NCBI GenBank assembly: GCA_021464415.1
Contig: CM038467.1
Span: forward strand, 35,495,226-35,559,225
Direction: 5' to 3'
From: Lonicera japonica
Taxonomy: Eukaryota; Streptophyta; Magnoliopsida; Dipsacales; Caprifoliaceae
Length of the DNA: 64,000 bases
The notes beneath the pieces were generated by a model that worked only from the letters and a program-made list of their open reading frames with translations, searched no databases and was not told the DNA's origin. This document shows positions 20,797 through 31,892 of this stretch, one piece after another. Numbering within the stretch: position 1 is the stretch's first letter; every line of letters starts with the position of its first letter. A program made the position numbers and the translations under genes.

Positions 20797-21030
20797 GCTT
20801 TAGTAATTAATAGTATCATTTTTTTTTTCGAATGTCTCAAATTTAGCTAATTAGAGTGCCAAATTTATTTATTTTTTAGAAAATTATCAACAAATTAAAT
20901 TTATAATAAAAATAAATTATTTTATTCGCCATTAAATTACCGACATTAATGTTGAATTTTGAGTTTGAGACGGAAGAGTACTCATATATATCTTCATTAA
21001 TGAGTTGTCCATATATGCAAACGTATGACG

Positions 21031-22142
21031 TAGGGGTGTTTTCGGTTTCGGTCGGGGTAGAGATTGGGGTACCCCAAACCCTCCCCAAACTTCATAATTC
21101 GGTTTCGGTTCGGTTCGGTTTCGGTTTTCATACCTATGGAACCCAAACCCTCCCCAAATTATTCGGTTTCGGTCTAATTCGGTCGGTTTCGGATTTTTTT
21201 ATATCGTTAAAACTTTAGTTAAGAACTGCACAAAAATACACACTTTAAAGTTCACAAATTATTCGGTTTTCTAGTCTCCCTTTCAACTAAATACACAAAA
21301 ATGTAATCTACTGTCCCATGTGTTCAGTGGAGTTCAATTTTTTTTAAAAAAAATAGCACCAAAAATATAATCTACTGTCCCATGTGTTCAGTGGAGTTCA
21401 GTTTTTAAAAAAACAAATAGCACAATCTTCATTGCATTTCATTACAGATCCAAAAACAAGACATATATATAACAATAAAATCAATCATAGCTGTTAGTTT
21501 TATTAAAGAGGAAAATAGATACATATATATACAGATCTGCAAACACCCACACACATACATATATATATATATAATTATATATACAAATCCAAAAACATAC
21601 ACACATATATGGATATATATATATATATATATATATATAATCCTAACATACACACACATATATACAAACACACACATATATACAAATCCGAAAACACCCT
21701 AGATCTAGACAACCTGAGCTAAGGATGAGATTGGTTGTGCGCCGTGACGGTGTGCAGCGGCAGTACGGAGCTCACTACAAAAGGGCGAAGGGCTGTGGGC
21801 TGAGAGAGAGAGAGAGAGACGTTGGTTGGGGAGTGGGAGGTTGTGCGGCACAAATGGGGACTGGGAGGGTGTGAGAATTGAGATGAATTAGGTTTTTTTT
21901 TACCTTTTGTCTTTTAAAGTAACACACCTAAATGGAAAAACCATTTCTTTTTAAAAAAAGTTTCGGGCAATTCGGTCCAATTCGGTTTACCCGAGAACCG
22001 AACCGAACCGACCCAAACCATTCGGTTTCGGTTTCGGTTTTTGATTTCGGTTTCGGGTTTTTTTTCGGTTCGGGTAATTTCGGATTATAACGGATCGGAT
22101 CGGTTCGTTCGTTCGGTTTTCGGATTTCTGACAACACCCCTA
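21031..22142. mobile_element. Non-autonomous hAT element, 1,112 bp
   Basis: Ends TAGGGGTGTT...AACACCCCTA with perfect 8-bp target duplication GTATGACG (21023-21030 and 22143-22150). Copy B has the unoccupied site with a single GTATGACG at about 37601-37608, proving the borders. Subterminal regions are packed with CGGTTTCGGTTCGG-type repeats, which produce charged repeat frames of no coding value. The interior holds AT and AC microsatellites (about 21530-21690) and a GAGAGA tract. No transposase. Confidence 0.95.
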
Positions 22143-22323
22143 GTATGACGTGATGGAGTCAAAATATAAACAATGCTCATGAGATATTGAATTGCCTAAT
22201 TATAAATTCAATTCATTGATGTTTACGGTGATCCAAATAATGGAATTCAATTTATTTATTTATTTTATAAAGAAAAGTAAATGAAAAGGAAAATTTGTTG
22301 AGGATTGGGATTTATTTAGATGG

Positions 22324-23908
22324 TGTTGACCTTAAAGTCAATTAATCTTATTTTAATAATTACAATAAGTTAATAAAGTGTTATTTAACTCGGTTGTTCC
22401 AATGATGATAGCCATTTTAACCGATATATCTTCCGACCAAGTGTAACTTCAAACCGAAGCAATCAAAATCTCACACAAGTTTTACAAACACCTCTACTCA
22501 CAAGAAATGAACTCAAGTGATATACATGTGTTATACAAAGCCAAGAAAAGATCTAGATCATCAAGCAAGTGAAGATATGTACAAGAATGATCTCCACATG
22601 TTCTACAAGCTATCAAAACCAAGAAAGGATCAAGAACATCAAACAAGTGAAGATACGCACAAAAAAATCAAGCATTACGAAGACTTGAATTATCATTAAA
22701 TTGAGTGAGTGCTTAGATTTTATGTAAAATTACTTTATTGATCAAATCCCTATAGCTCAAACATATTCTTGCATCTTTTAAAGATTGATTCAAACTAGCT
22801 TGAAATTGAATTTATTTGAAAAACATCATTTTACAAAAATCGATTTTCAAAATAAATTTATATTAATTTTAAATGATCATATTTTAAGCTATAATAAAAA
22901 TTGGTATCTTAGAAAAACATATCTTTGAGGTTCAAAAATTATTAGAATTTTATTTGAAACTAAATTGTTAAATTGCAAAAATATTTTTTTTACAGTAGTT
23001 AGACAACATCTCCTAGCAATTTTGATCTAACGGTAAGATGGAGGCCTTCCCGAACTCCGATCATTTTAAAATTTTTACAGTAGTTAGACAACATCTCCTG
23101 GCAATTTTGACAAAAATTTGAGCATGATCCAACGGTCAAATTTGAAGAAATTAACAAAACAAATTTAAATTTTTTGTCAAAAACTAGCTGTTGGAAAATT
23201 CGAAAATGTATACCTTTGAGCCAAAACCTCTCTTAATCATCCCCAATGGCCATATGGTTTTGCAAGCTATAAATATGAGGTCCTAGACATATTTTAACAC
23301 ACTTGAATCATTCTACAAACTTATTTTACATATATACAAAGTTATTCAAGTATTCAATTCATTTTATTGATCATATTCTTCATTTTTGAGCTATATATTT
23401 TGATCAATCTTAATAACTCTAGTGTGAGCTTCATTTGTAATCTTCAAATACACCTGAGAGTTATTGTATTGGTGTGTATCACCACAAACAATTTATTCTT
23501 CATGTCAAAAGAGAGTTTGTCTCTTTGTAAAGCAAGAGAGCATATCTCGTGAGAAGTGTAGTGTGTATAGCTACATTATGAGTGTTGTGTCCATAACGAC
23601 ATTTGTATTGAGGTTTGATCTTCACCCGGAAGGAGATCGGTTATAGTGGAAATTCTCAGAGAACTAACTGAGCACGGAGTAGGGGAACAAGCCGAACCGT
23701 GTGGACAAAAAAATTTCGACTTCGATCGATTCAATCTTTTGATCTCTTGCTCTATTATATTGTGCTATTTATGCATTGTGTTTGGAATTAACTTTGTTCT
23801 TGATTGCTTGATAAATATAGACATCGAATATTTTTAAATCCATTTTAAAAATACGATTTAGTTTTAAAAACCCTATTCACCCCCCTCTAGGGTATTTTTC
23901 GACCTACA
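22324..23908 (+). repeat. 5' LTR of copia element, copy A
   Basis: 1,585 bp starting TGTTGACCTTAAAG and ending GACCTACA, preceded by GATGG (22319-22323). Immediately after it, TTGGTATCATAGG is a primer-binding site resembling the initiator-Met tRNA type (TGGTATCAGAGC). It differs from the 3' LTR by a patch at about 22992-23025 (see findings). The last 35 bases have the polypyrimidine CCCCCCTCTAGGG typical of this LTR family. Confidence 0.9.
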
Positions 23909-23922
23909 ATTGGTATCATAGG
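23909..23922 (+). other. Primer-binding site, copy A
   Basis: ATTGGTATCATAGG directly follows the 5' LTR. It matches the usual plant copia site for initiator methionine tRNA (TGGTATCAGAGC) with one or two changes, which fixes the right border of the LTR. Confidence 0.75.
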
Positions 23923-23964
23923 TTGTACTCTTGTTTTGATTTAACAATCTTAGAATTTACGATC

Positions 23965-25719
23965 ATGTCTATTTATCAAGAAACCGGAATCAACGAAGGT
24001 TCTTCCACCACTAGACCACCTTTATTTGATAGCAAAAATTATAGTTATTGAAAAAGTCGTATGTGTACTTTTCTTCAAGCTAGTGATTTTAAACAATGAA
24101 AGGTTACACTCATTGGACCCTATGAGATTACCAAAACCGATGAAAAGGATAAAGTCACTCCTAAATCCATTTCCAAATATGATGAGCATGATATTAAGAA
24201 AATCCAATTTAACACTAAAACCTTGAATGCTCTACATTGCGCATTAACTATAGATGAATACAACAAAATTTTTAGTTGTAAAACCGCCAAAGAAATTTGG
24301 TACAAATTAGAAGTTACCTATGAAGGAAACTCACAAGTTAAGGGTGATAATATTAATATATATGCTCGTTCATGATTATGAACTTTTCAAAATGGAGCCT
24401 AGTGAATCACTTGCCTCTATGTATAGTAGGTTATCTATTATCACTAATGTTTTAGATCTTCTTGGAAAGGAATATTCAAATGAAGACAAGATTTGAAAAA
24501 TTCTTAGAACTCTTCCCAAGAAGTGGAGACCCAAAGTGACGGCTATTCAAGAAGCCAAGAATCTCAAGACGCTAAGCATGGATGAACTCTTGGGTTCACT
24601 TAAAACCCATGAGAAGGAATTGGCGAGAGAAGAAGAAAGTGATTCAAAAGCTAAAAAGTCACTAGCTCTCAAAGCAACTCAACTAGAAGATGATGATGAG
24701 TTGATGGTAGGAGTGAGGATATGATTCTTCTTTCTAGAAAATTCATAAAATTTCTAGCTAAGAATAAGAAGTTTCAAGGAAAAGGAAACAACTTTGATTC
24801 TTCATCAAGAAGGAACAATGATCGATCTATTCAACCAAGAGCTGAAAACGAAGAAGAAAATAAGTGTTTCCATTGCCATGAATCAGGGCATTTCAAAACA
24901 AATTGTCTGGTTAGAAGAAAGGAAAGAAGAGATAAAAGAGACAAAGCCTTCAAACAAGTAAGACACGCCCTCAAAGGCACTTGGAGTGATTCCGAAGAAG
25001 GTGAGTCCGATGCCAACTCTAGCGACGAAGAAACGGCTAACTTTTGCCTTATGGCAAGAGACGATGAGGTATGCTCTACTTATGATTCATTTAGTAATGA
25101 TAATGTCTCTATCAATAATGATGCACATGATGAGAATGACTATGATGAATTATATGATATGTTTGAAGAATTGCATAGCAAGTTTAATAAATTGTCTAAA
25201 GAATATGCAAGCTTCAAAAAGGAAAATTTGATGGTTTCTAGCAAGTGTGAAAGTTTTGAGAAAGAAAATATATTTTTGAAAAATGAAATCAAAACTTTAA
25301 AGAAAGGAAAGGAAAAAGAAACTCCAAACACACTTGTAATAGAAAATATCAAATTGAAAGATCAAGTGGACGATTTAACTAATTGTCTGGCCAAGTTCAC
25401 CAAAGGAAAGGATAACTTGGATAAACTATTATGAATGCAAAGGTGTGTATTCGACAAAGCCGGTTTGGACTATGACCAAATTGATAACCAAAAAGATTAC
25501 AAAAACTTTTTTAAAACATACACACCTCATGATCCCACTCATCTTTGCTCATATTGTGGTAGAAATACTCATTACATGGATCATTGTTATTATAGAAATG
25601 AAAGTTTCCCTAAGAGGAAGCTTGCTTGGGTTCCAAAAGAAACCATTATGTTTGCTAACCCAAAGGGACCCAACACATTTTGGGTACCAAAGGAGAAGTT
25701 ACTTAAAGTTATGGTATAG
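23965..25719 (+). pseudogene. Copia gag remnant, copy A
   Basis: Capsid/nucleocapsid polyprotein start. ATG 23965 opens MSIYQETG, then PPLFDSKNYSY; the UBN2 gag domain follows (TAKEIWYKLEVTYEG, MEPSESLASMYSRL, ILRTLPKKWRPKV). The CCHC zinc knuckle CFHCHESGHFKTNC is near 24867-24908, then an acidic coiled-coil segment and a second partial knuckle (CSYCGRNTHYMDHC). In-frame stops interrupt it at 24049, 24097, 24494, 24722, 25432 and 25717, and there is a frameshift near 24360. The stops at 24049, 24097, 24494 and 25717 are shared with copy B; those at 24722 and 25432 are private to A. Confidence 0.85.
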
Positions 25720-26304
25720 GTATGCCTGAAAGGCAAAGGTAGCAAAACCAAGTGGTTTTTGGATAGTGGTTGCTCAAAGCACATGAGGGGAGACAAAAAC
25801 AACTTCTTAAGTCTTATTCCTAAGCGAGGAGGAAATGTGACTTTCGGGGACAACGCCAAAGGTAAAATCATTGGTATAGGTAAAATTGGTAATAAATCTT
25901 CTTATATTGATAATGTTTTACTTGTTGACGGTTTAAAACATATCTTGCTTAGTATTAGTCAATTGTGTGATAAATGTTATAAAATTATTTTTCAATCTGA
26001 ATGTTGCATTGTTAAAAATATTAGTGAAAATTATATCTTGTTTGTTGCTTATAGATCTAATAACGTATATACTCTTGAACTTGATGATTTGTCTCAACAA
26101 TATGTTAAATGTTTATCCGTATTGAATGATGTTTCTTAGTTATGGCATAGAAGATTAAGTCGTGCTAATATGGATTTAGTTCACAAATTATCCAAAATGG
26201 AATTAGTTAAAGGATTGCCTAAAACTAAACTTATTAAAGATAGAATTTGTGATGCTTGTCAACTTGGTAAACAACATAAGTCTTCATTTTGCATGTTATT
26301 ATAA
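25720..26304 (+). pseudogene. Copia protease and pre-integrase remnant, copy A
   Basis: Continues in the gag frame after a TAG. KWFLDSGCSKHM is an intact aspartic-protease motif, followed by FGDNAKGKIIGIG and a LLSISQLCDK stretch. A TAG at 26137 replaces the first Trp of the W-LWH pre-integrase motif, and then come RRLSRANMDLVHKLS and CDACQLGKQHKSSF (GAG-pre-integrase domain). Homology stops at 26304; integrase core, RT and RNase H are absent, replaced by the LBD-bearing segment. Confidence 0.85.
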
Positions 26305-26346
26305 ACTAACAATAATTTTGCAGTCTAAAAAATAATTTTTTATCAT

Positions 26347-27117
26347 TCAAAAAAAAGAAGGGAACAAAATCTGAAGATCATCAGCATCAAAATTCAAAAC
26401 AGCATCAAGACTAGAAGAAGAATAATCAACAAAATTATGCTCCATATCTAATAGAGCTGTCCAATCAGGACTCATTGGCTCGGCAACCTCCGCAATAGTA
26501 CTACTTTGAGAAAATTGTGATGAATGGCTTTCTAAAGCAGCTTGGTAATCTGACAGAGTCATATATGTCAGCAAACCCACATTAGTTAGAAAAGCACTAT
26601 GGTCTAAAAGATTCCCTGTAGTCGGAAGAATTTCAGGTGCAACATTTTCTACTAACAATAGGGGCCCTGTAGAACTTCTATGAAGAGCAAAAGAAAAGCA
26701 TTGGTTAGCGCTAGAAGACTCTCATAATCGAGCTTCTAATGTTGTCACTCGTGATTGCAAAACCTCTAACGCTGTCACTCGTGATTGTAACTCTTGTACC
26801 TTCTGTTCAAGAGAAACAATGAGCGCAATACAGCCTTTACTGGGATTCTCGATTCTCGCCTTAGCTTCAAAAAGAAATGAATAGGGAGTCTCAAGATATT
26901 GATGTTCGGGAATATTTTGCAAAATATGTGCAACACTATTTACCCCAAAGACGGTGAAGATTGTACGATAATCTTGACGAGTAATCACATCCATAAAAAT
27001 TTGTCCATATTCACACCATGGCTGACATTTCTTGCGTCTATAAGTGCAAGCAGCACAAGACGAACCTGTACAACGAAAGGTATTTGGCATACTTGTGATT
27101 TGCTTTCCTTTACTCAT
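26347..27117 (-). pseudogene. LOB-domain (LBD/AS2-like) gene copy inside the retrotransposon, copy A
   Basis: LBD proteins are plant-specific DNA-binding factors in organ boundary, root and vascular development. Read on the minus strand, antisense to gag: ATG 27117, then the zinc-finger-like C block CAACTYRRKKCQPWC (C-x2-C-x6-C-x3-C at residues 21-35, exact family spacing). The GAS-type block with VFGVNSVAHIL and a NPSKGC equivalent of the DP-GC motif follows, then leucine-spaced heptads to about residue 131. One in-frame TGA at 26722-26724 breaks it; the same frame stays open for 124 more codons (acidic, Ser-rich tail, ILFPSFF end). Total span is about 256 codons, normal LBD size. No intron interrupts the domain. 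The stop is also in copy B. Domain identity is secure; activity is not. Confidence 0.85.
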
Positions 27118-27991
27118 GGGTACCTCCTATAAAAATTATAAGAAGAAAATGGATCTCGAGGAAGACAACAAGAAAGAAGGGACAGAGGCATCTAGCAATT
27201 AAAAGAATCCCGAAAACGAAAAGCTGTCATCCTAAAAGGTCAAAAATACAGCGCCTCCCGCGTGCATCTAGAGTCCACCCCCTAGCATGGTCTAGATCCC
27301 TCTTTGATGTTGATATAGGGGGAGAAAATGTGCATAATGTTGATGCTGCGGTAAAAGGTAAGATGTTTTTTGTTGCGACAAGATTTAATTTTTTTTGCTG
27401 TGGTCAGATTTTTTATACTGACTTAAATGTTATGGTAAGATTTTAAATACTTTAAATGATTTTCTACATTCATACTTTTGAAAGATTTATTTAAATATAT
27501 ATATATATATATATATATTTTAAACTATCTCGAATATTTTCAATACTTTTTAATTGTCATCTTTGCATAAATTGAAGGGGAGCATATTATTTATATGCTA
27601 TTTATACTTGTTATTGTAAACACACATTATTATGAGTATTAATAAGTATTTTTGCAGCTTTAGATTGATAATTAAGTATGTGTGTTATGTAAGTATGTGT
27701 GTTATGTGTGTGTGTCATGAGTAATAATGGTACACACTCGTTTATTTTATTATGCTATGCTTGATCAAGAACTACTAGTTTGTCTATTTGTTTAAGTACT
27801 TTTCGAACTTATGCTTTCGGTTAAGTTGTTTGAACTTATCTTATCTATGCAAGTATTTTTCATTTTAATAATTGTTTGTATATTTTTATCTATGCACTTA
27901 TTTAGAGAGAGCATATTATTGATATGCTTAAAATTATTATCTTTTTATAAACACACATTAACTCTATTGTCATCATCAAAAAGGGGGAGAT
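27118..27991 (+). other. Spacer between LBD segment and 3' LTR, copy A
   Basis: 27118-27300 is GC-richer sequence upstream of the LBD ATG, including TTATAATTTTTATAG just before it on the minus strand, which looks like an intron acceptor. From about 27305 (GATGTTGATATAGGGGGAGA) the sequence is AT-rich copia 3' spacer with a (TA)n run near 27500. It ends with polypurine AAAGGGGGAGAT (27980-27991), which primes plus-strand synthesis and abuts the 3' LTR. Confidence 0.65.
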
Positions 27992-29255
27992 TGTTGACTT
28001 TAAAGTCAATTAATCTTATTTTGATAATTACAATAAGTTAATAAAGTGTTATTTAACTCGGTTGTTCCAATGATGACAGCCATTTTAATCGACATATCTT
28101 CCGACCAAGTGTAATTTCAAACCGAAGCAATCAAAATCTCACACAAGCTTTACAAACGCCTCTACTCACAAGAAATGAATTCAAGTGATATACATGTGCT
28201 ATACAAAGCCAAGAAATGATCTAGATCATCAAGCAAGTGAAGATATGCACAAGAATGATCTCCACATGTTCTACAAGTTATCAAAACCAAGAAATGATCA
28301 AGAACATCAAACAAGTGAAGATACGCACAAGAAAATCAAGCATCACAAAGACGTGAATTATCATTAAATTGAGTGAGTGCTTAGATTTTATGTAAAGTTA
28401 CTTTATTAATCAAATCCCCATAGCTCAATCATATTATTGCATCTTTTAAAGATTGATTCAAACTAGCTTGAAATTGAATTTATTTGAAAAACATCATTTT
28501 ACAAAAACTGATTTTCAAAATAAATTTATATTAATTTTAAATGATCATATTTTAAGCTATAATAAAAATTGGTATCTTAGAAACATATCTTTGAGGTTCA
28601 AAAGTTATTAGAATTTTATTTGGAACTAAATTGTTAAATTGCAAAAATATTTTTTTTACTTTTAAAATTCGCTCAATTTTTTGCCTAGTTTTGATCTAAC
28701 GGTAAGATGGAGGCCTTCCCAAACTCCGATCATTTTGAAATTTTTACAGTAGTTAGACAACATCTCATGGAAATTTTGACTAAAATTTGAGCATGATCCA
28801 ACGGTCAAATTGGGAGAAATTAACAAAACAAATTTAAATTTTTTGTCAAAACTAGCTGTTGGAAAATTCGAAAATGTATACCTTGGATCCAAAACCTCTC
28901 TTAATCATCCCCAACAGCCATATGGTTTTGCAAGCTATATATATGAGGTCCTAAACATGTTTTAACACACTTAAATCATTTTACAAACTTATTTTACATA
29001 TATACAAAGTTATTCAAGTATTCAATTCATTTTATTGATCATATTCTTCATTTTTGAGCTATATATTTTGATCAATCTTGATAACTCTAGTGTGAGCTTC
29101 ATTTGTAATCTTCAAATATACTTGAGAGTTATTGTATTGGTGTATCACTACAAACAATTTATTCTTATTTCAAAAGAGAGTTTGTCTCTTTGTAAAGTAA
29201 GAGAGCATATCTTGTGAGAAGTGTAGTGTGTATAGCTACATTGTGAGTGTTGTGT
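27992..29255 (+). repeat. 3' LTR of copia element, copy A, cut by CACTA
   Basis: Starts TGTTGACTTTAAAG right after the polypurine tract. It matches the 3' LTR of copy B up to GTGTTGTGT, where the CACTA transposon begins at 29256. The remaining roughly 310 bases of the LTR (starting GCATAACGACATTTG in copy B) are not found before the assembly gap. Confidence 0.9.
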
Positions 29256-29274
29256 CACTACAAAAATGAAGACT

Positions 29275-29860
29275 TTCAGTGGCGCGCCAACGCGTCGGGA
29301 AAAGTATTAAAAACGCGTCGGCAAAAGTCGATAAACTTTTAGCGACGCGTTTTCGCGCCGGCATAGAGCGCCGTCAAAAGTCCGCCGGTAAAAGTACATT
29401 GCAGACTTTTTACGACGCAAATTTAAACGCGTCGGGAAACGTAATCTTTAGTGGCGCAAAAACGCGCCGGGAAAAATTAGCGCGCCATTGAAAGTGTATG
29501 ACATCTTGTCTTGAAAGCATACTTTTGCCGACGCATTTAGAACCTTTAATGGCGCGTTTGACGCGCTGGGAAAGATTACTTTTGCTGACGCGTTACAGAC
29601 GCGCCGGGAAAGATCATTTTCTATGACGCGTTGAACGCGTCGGTAAAGATCTTTTTTGCTGACGCGTTCCAAACGCGCCGGGAAAGATCATTTTTCCTGA
29701 CGCGTTGGACGCGCCGGTAAAGATCTCTTTTGCTGACGCGTTCCAAACGCGCCGGGAAAGATCATTTTTCCTGACGCGTTGGACGCGCCGGGAAAGGTTA
29801 AAATCGCGATTGTAAAAAAAACTTTTGCCGACACTTTGTGTAAAACGCGTCAGCATAGGT
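29275..29860. repeat. CACTA subterminal repeats (GACGCG/CGCGCC motifs)
   Basis: Tandem degenerate units of 30-60 bp built from GACGCGTT and ACGCGCCGGGAAAGATC, most regular at 29590-29790. Dense short motifs of this sort near the ends are where TNPA-type proteins bind in En/Spm elements. They are unusually GC- and CpG-rich for this window. Frames across this block are artefacts. Confidence 0.85.
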
Positions 29861-30100
29861 GATATTTTTTTTATATATATATATTTGCGAAAATTAAAAA
29901 TAAATACAAATGAACTGAATAATTACTGTTTTTTAAATATTAATAGAAATGGTAGGCTGAACCAATATCTTAATAATCAAAATGATAGGTTATATATATT
30001 ATCAATACCGTAGTAACATACATATTTTTATGTCTTAAACATTAATACAAAATAAAAAAGTGTCAATAATGAAAAAGTTAATATTAAGAAAGTCAATATC

Positions 30101-31636
30101 CTAATCACTCGATGGATTGTTGGGAGTGGCACTTGAAGGAGTCGTGGGGGGCTGATACTGGAATCCAGGTATAAATTTTTGTATTTGAGCAAGCACATTG
30201 TTCGTCTCGTTCAGCCTATCATTTTGAGCAGCCAGTTGCGCTGATTGGGTAGCTAGTTGTTCTGCTTGAGTAGCCACTTGTTCTTTGAGAGTGGCGATGA
30301 CTTTATCCTTCTCATGGTCCTGATAGGTGCCTCTGCTGCTGGTTGCTCGACTACCTCCAACTGCCTTGAGCCTAGGCATAGAACCATATCCCTTGTGATG
30401 ACGTGATCGAGAGCCTAAGACTTGTGTCATAATGTTCAAGTCTTTTGGCTGAGCCACCTCTTCGCCAGGCTCAACAGATCCAGCAGACTCAACTGGCTGG
30501 GAAGCTCGCATATGTATCATGGCATCCTGAATAGAAAAAGGGAATAATTTTTTTTTTATCTATATCCCAAAAATAGTTCCCAAAACAATGCTATATAAAG
30601 GTATTAAATCTAAAAAATCATAAATAAACTGAGAATGATTCATTAAAAAATTGATAATATAATGCATTAATATTTTATCCTACTAATATAGAGGCCCACA
30701 CATATATACACGTATTTCAACAAAGCCTAATGACAGCATTTCATCAAAAATGGTATGTATATATATATGTGTGTGTATTCTCACCAGAGCCAAGCAAAAC
30801 ATTTGATTTACTTAATTGGTTGCCCATATGCACACCAGATATACAATTTTCCTCAAATTGAGGTTATAAATTTTAAATTTAGAAATAAAACCCAAATCAC
30901 CATCAAAACCACAAGTTCATACAAGGCCAATAAATCAAAAAATTAAACATAGAGAAACCACTATGCACATTATCAAAGTAGTGTTCCCAATCAATGACCT
31001 AAAGTAAGTAAATGAATATATAAAATGTATTTTAATATTGAAACTTACATGCTTCTCTGCAGCGTATTCATTCCTCCATGTATTTCCTTTACAATGGAGT
31101 TGTTGAAACGTGTCGATAACACTAGGGAGTTCACCAGTCACCGGATTAACCTTGAAATTATAAGTTAAATAAATATTATTTATAATTTAAATAACGATTA
31201 ATTAATAAAATAATTTTACAGACTTACTCCCTCGTAGACATGAGCCACAATAGTTTTTGAGCCTTGCCCCCCCTCAAGTAACCTTTGTTTTCGATTATTC
31301 GAATTTTTTGCTGAAATTGTCTATAATAACAAAAAAAAGAAATATGTTAGTGAAATTAAGTAATGTTTCAATACATATAGACTTAAATATTAAAATCAAA
31401 AAAAGGTAAACTCATACTTTTTGTTCCTCACGACTGAAAAAATCACACAAAACTTTCCAATCATCGGGATCAACTTTTTTGTAAGGGCTTCTCTTTGGGG
31501 CTTCCGCATTTTGCTCACCACCTAGCTTTTTCCAATGACTTTTCATGACGTGTCGCCATTCCCTAAGAGCCTTCATCTGCAATTGCTCAATCTCATCCAT
31601 GACGATTTTATCGTCACGTGGATAGATAAACTTCAA
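30101..31636 (-). CDS. TNPA-like CACTA accessory protein
   Basis: Related to the plant transposase (Ptta/En/Spm) family, which binds subterminal repeats and assists the transposase. Exons in order: 31636-31418, 31320-31228, 31150-31049, 30526-30101, all with GT-AG borders and in phase, 279 residues from the first clear exon. The first exon opens at a splice acceptor without ATG, so an upstream exon is missing from my model; it may be shared with the TNP2 transcript, as in En/Spm. Seen: WRHVMKSHWKKLGG, DDWKVLCDFF, SKTIVAHVYEG, then VLGSRSRHHKGYGSMP, and a Gln-rich coiled coil (TLKEQVATQAEQLATQSAQ) before a Pro/Ser tail. No stops or frameshifts. Confidence 0.75.
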
Positions 31637-31892
31637 CTATAAAAATAACATGGATTAATAAATGAGTTAACTAAGGGCCCGTTTGGTTGCGCAATTAAGC
31701 TTTAACACTTGTCCAAGGCTTTTCTTGAACAGAAAAAAGAAAAAGAAAAAAAAAGAAGACATACATCTCATATACAAAAAGCCATACCATCAGTGGAATG
31801 TATCAAGAATATTGCATGTAATTACCATCTTGAAACCATTTTGAAAATGATATCATTTTTGTTGTGAAAAAACAGAGGAGAGACTATGTTCG
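31637..31892 (-). other. Spacer between the two CACTA genes
   Basis: Contains GGGCCCGTTTGGTTGCG at about 31676 after TAA, which resembles a Tourist MITE left end, but no matching right end lies before 31890. Otherwise A-rich, probably intron or intergenic sequence. Confidence 0.35.

Larger units (their letters stand above)
20713..29255. repeat. Duplicated locus, copy A (matches 37289-44747)
   Basis: Flank, poly(C) tract, 5' LTR, gag, protease, antisense LBD frame and most of the 3' LTR match 37289-44747 at roughly 97-99 percent by eye. Copy A differs by a hAT insertion at 21031-22142, a CACTA insertion at 29256, loss of about 38 bp near 27681 and scattered substitutions. Both copies carry the same element at the same target GATGG, so they descend from one insertion event. 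Confidence 0.9.

Noticed and set aside
21928..22137. Charged frame with PNERTDPIRYNPK-type repeats
   Set aside because: Translation of CGGTTTCGG subterminal repeats of the hAT element, a common false gene in plant annotations.
29279..29856. Several frames on both strands across the CACTA subterminal repeats (for example ASAKV and RRV repeats)
   Set aside because: They are translations of tandem GACGCG motifs and disagree between units.
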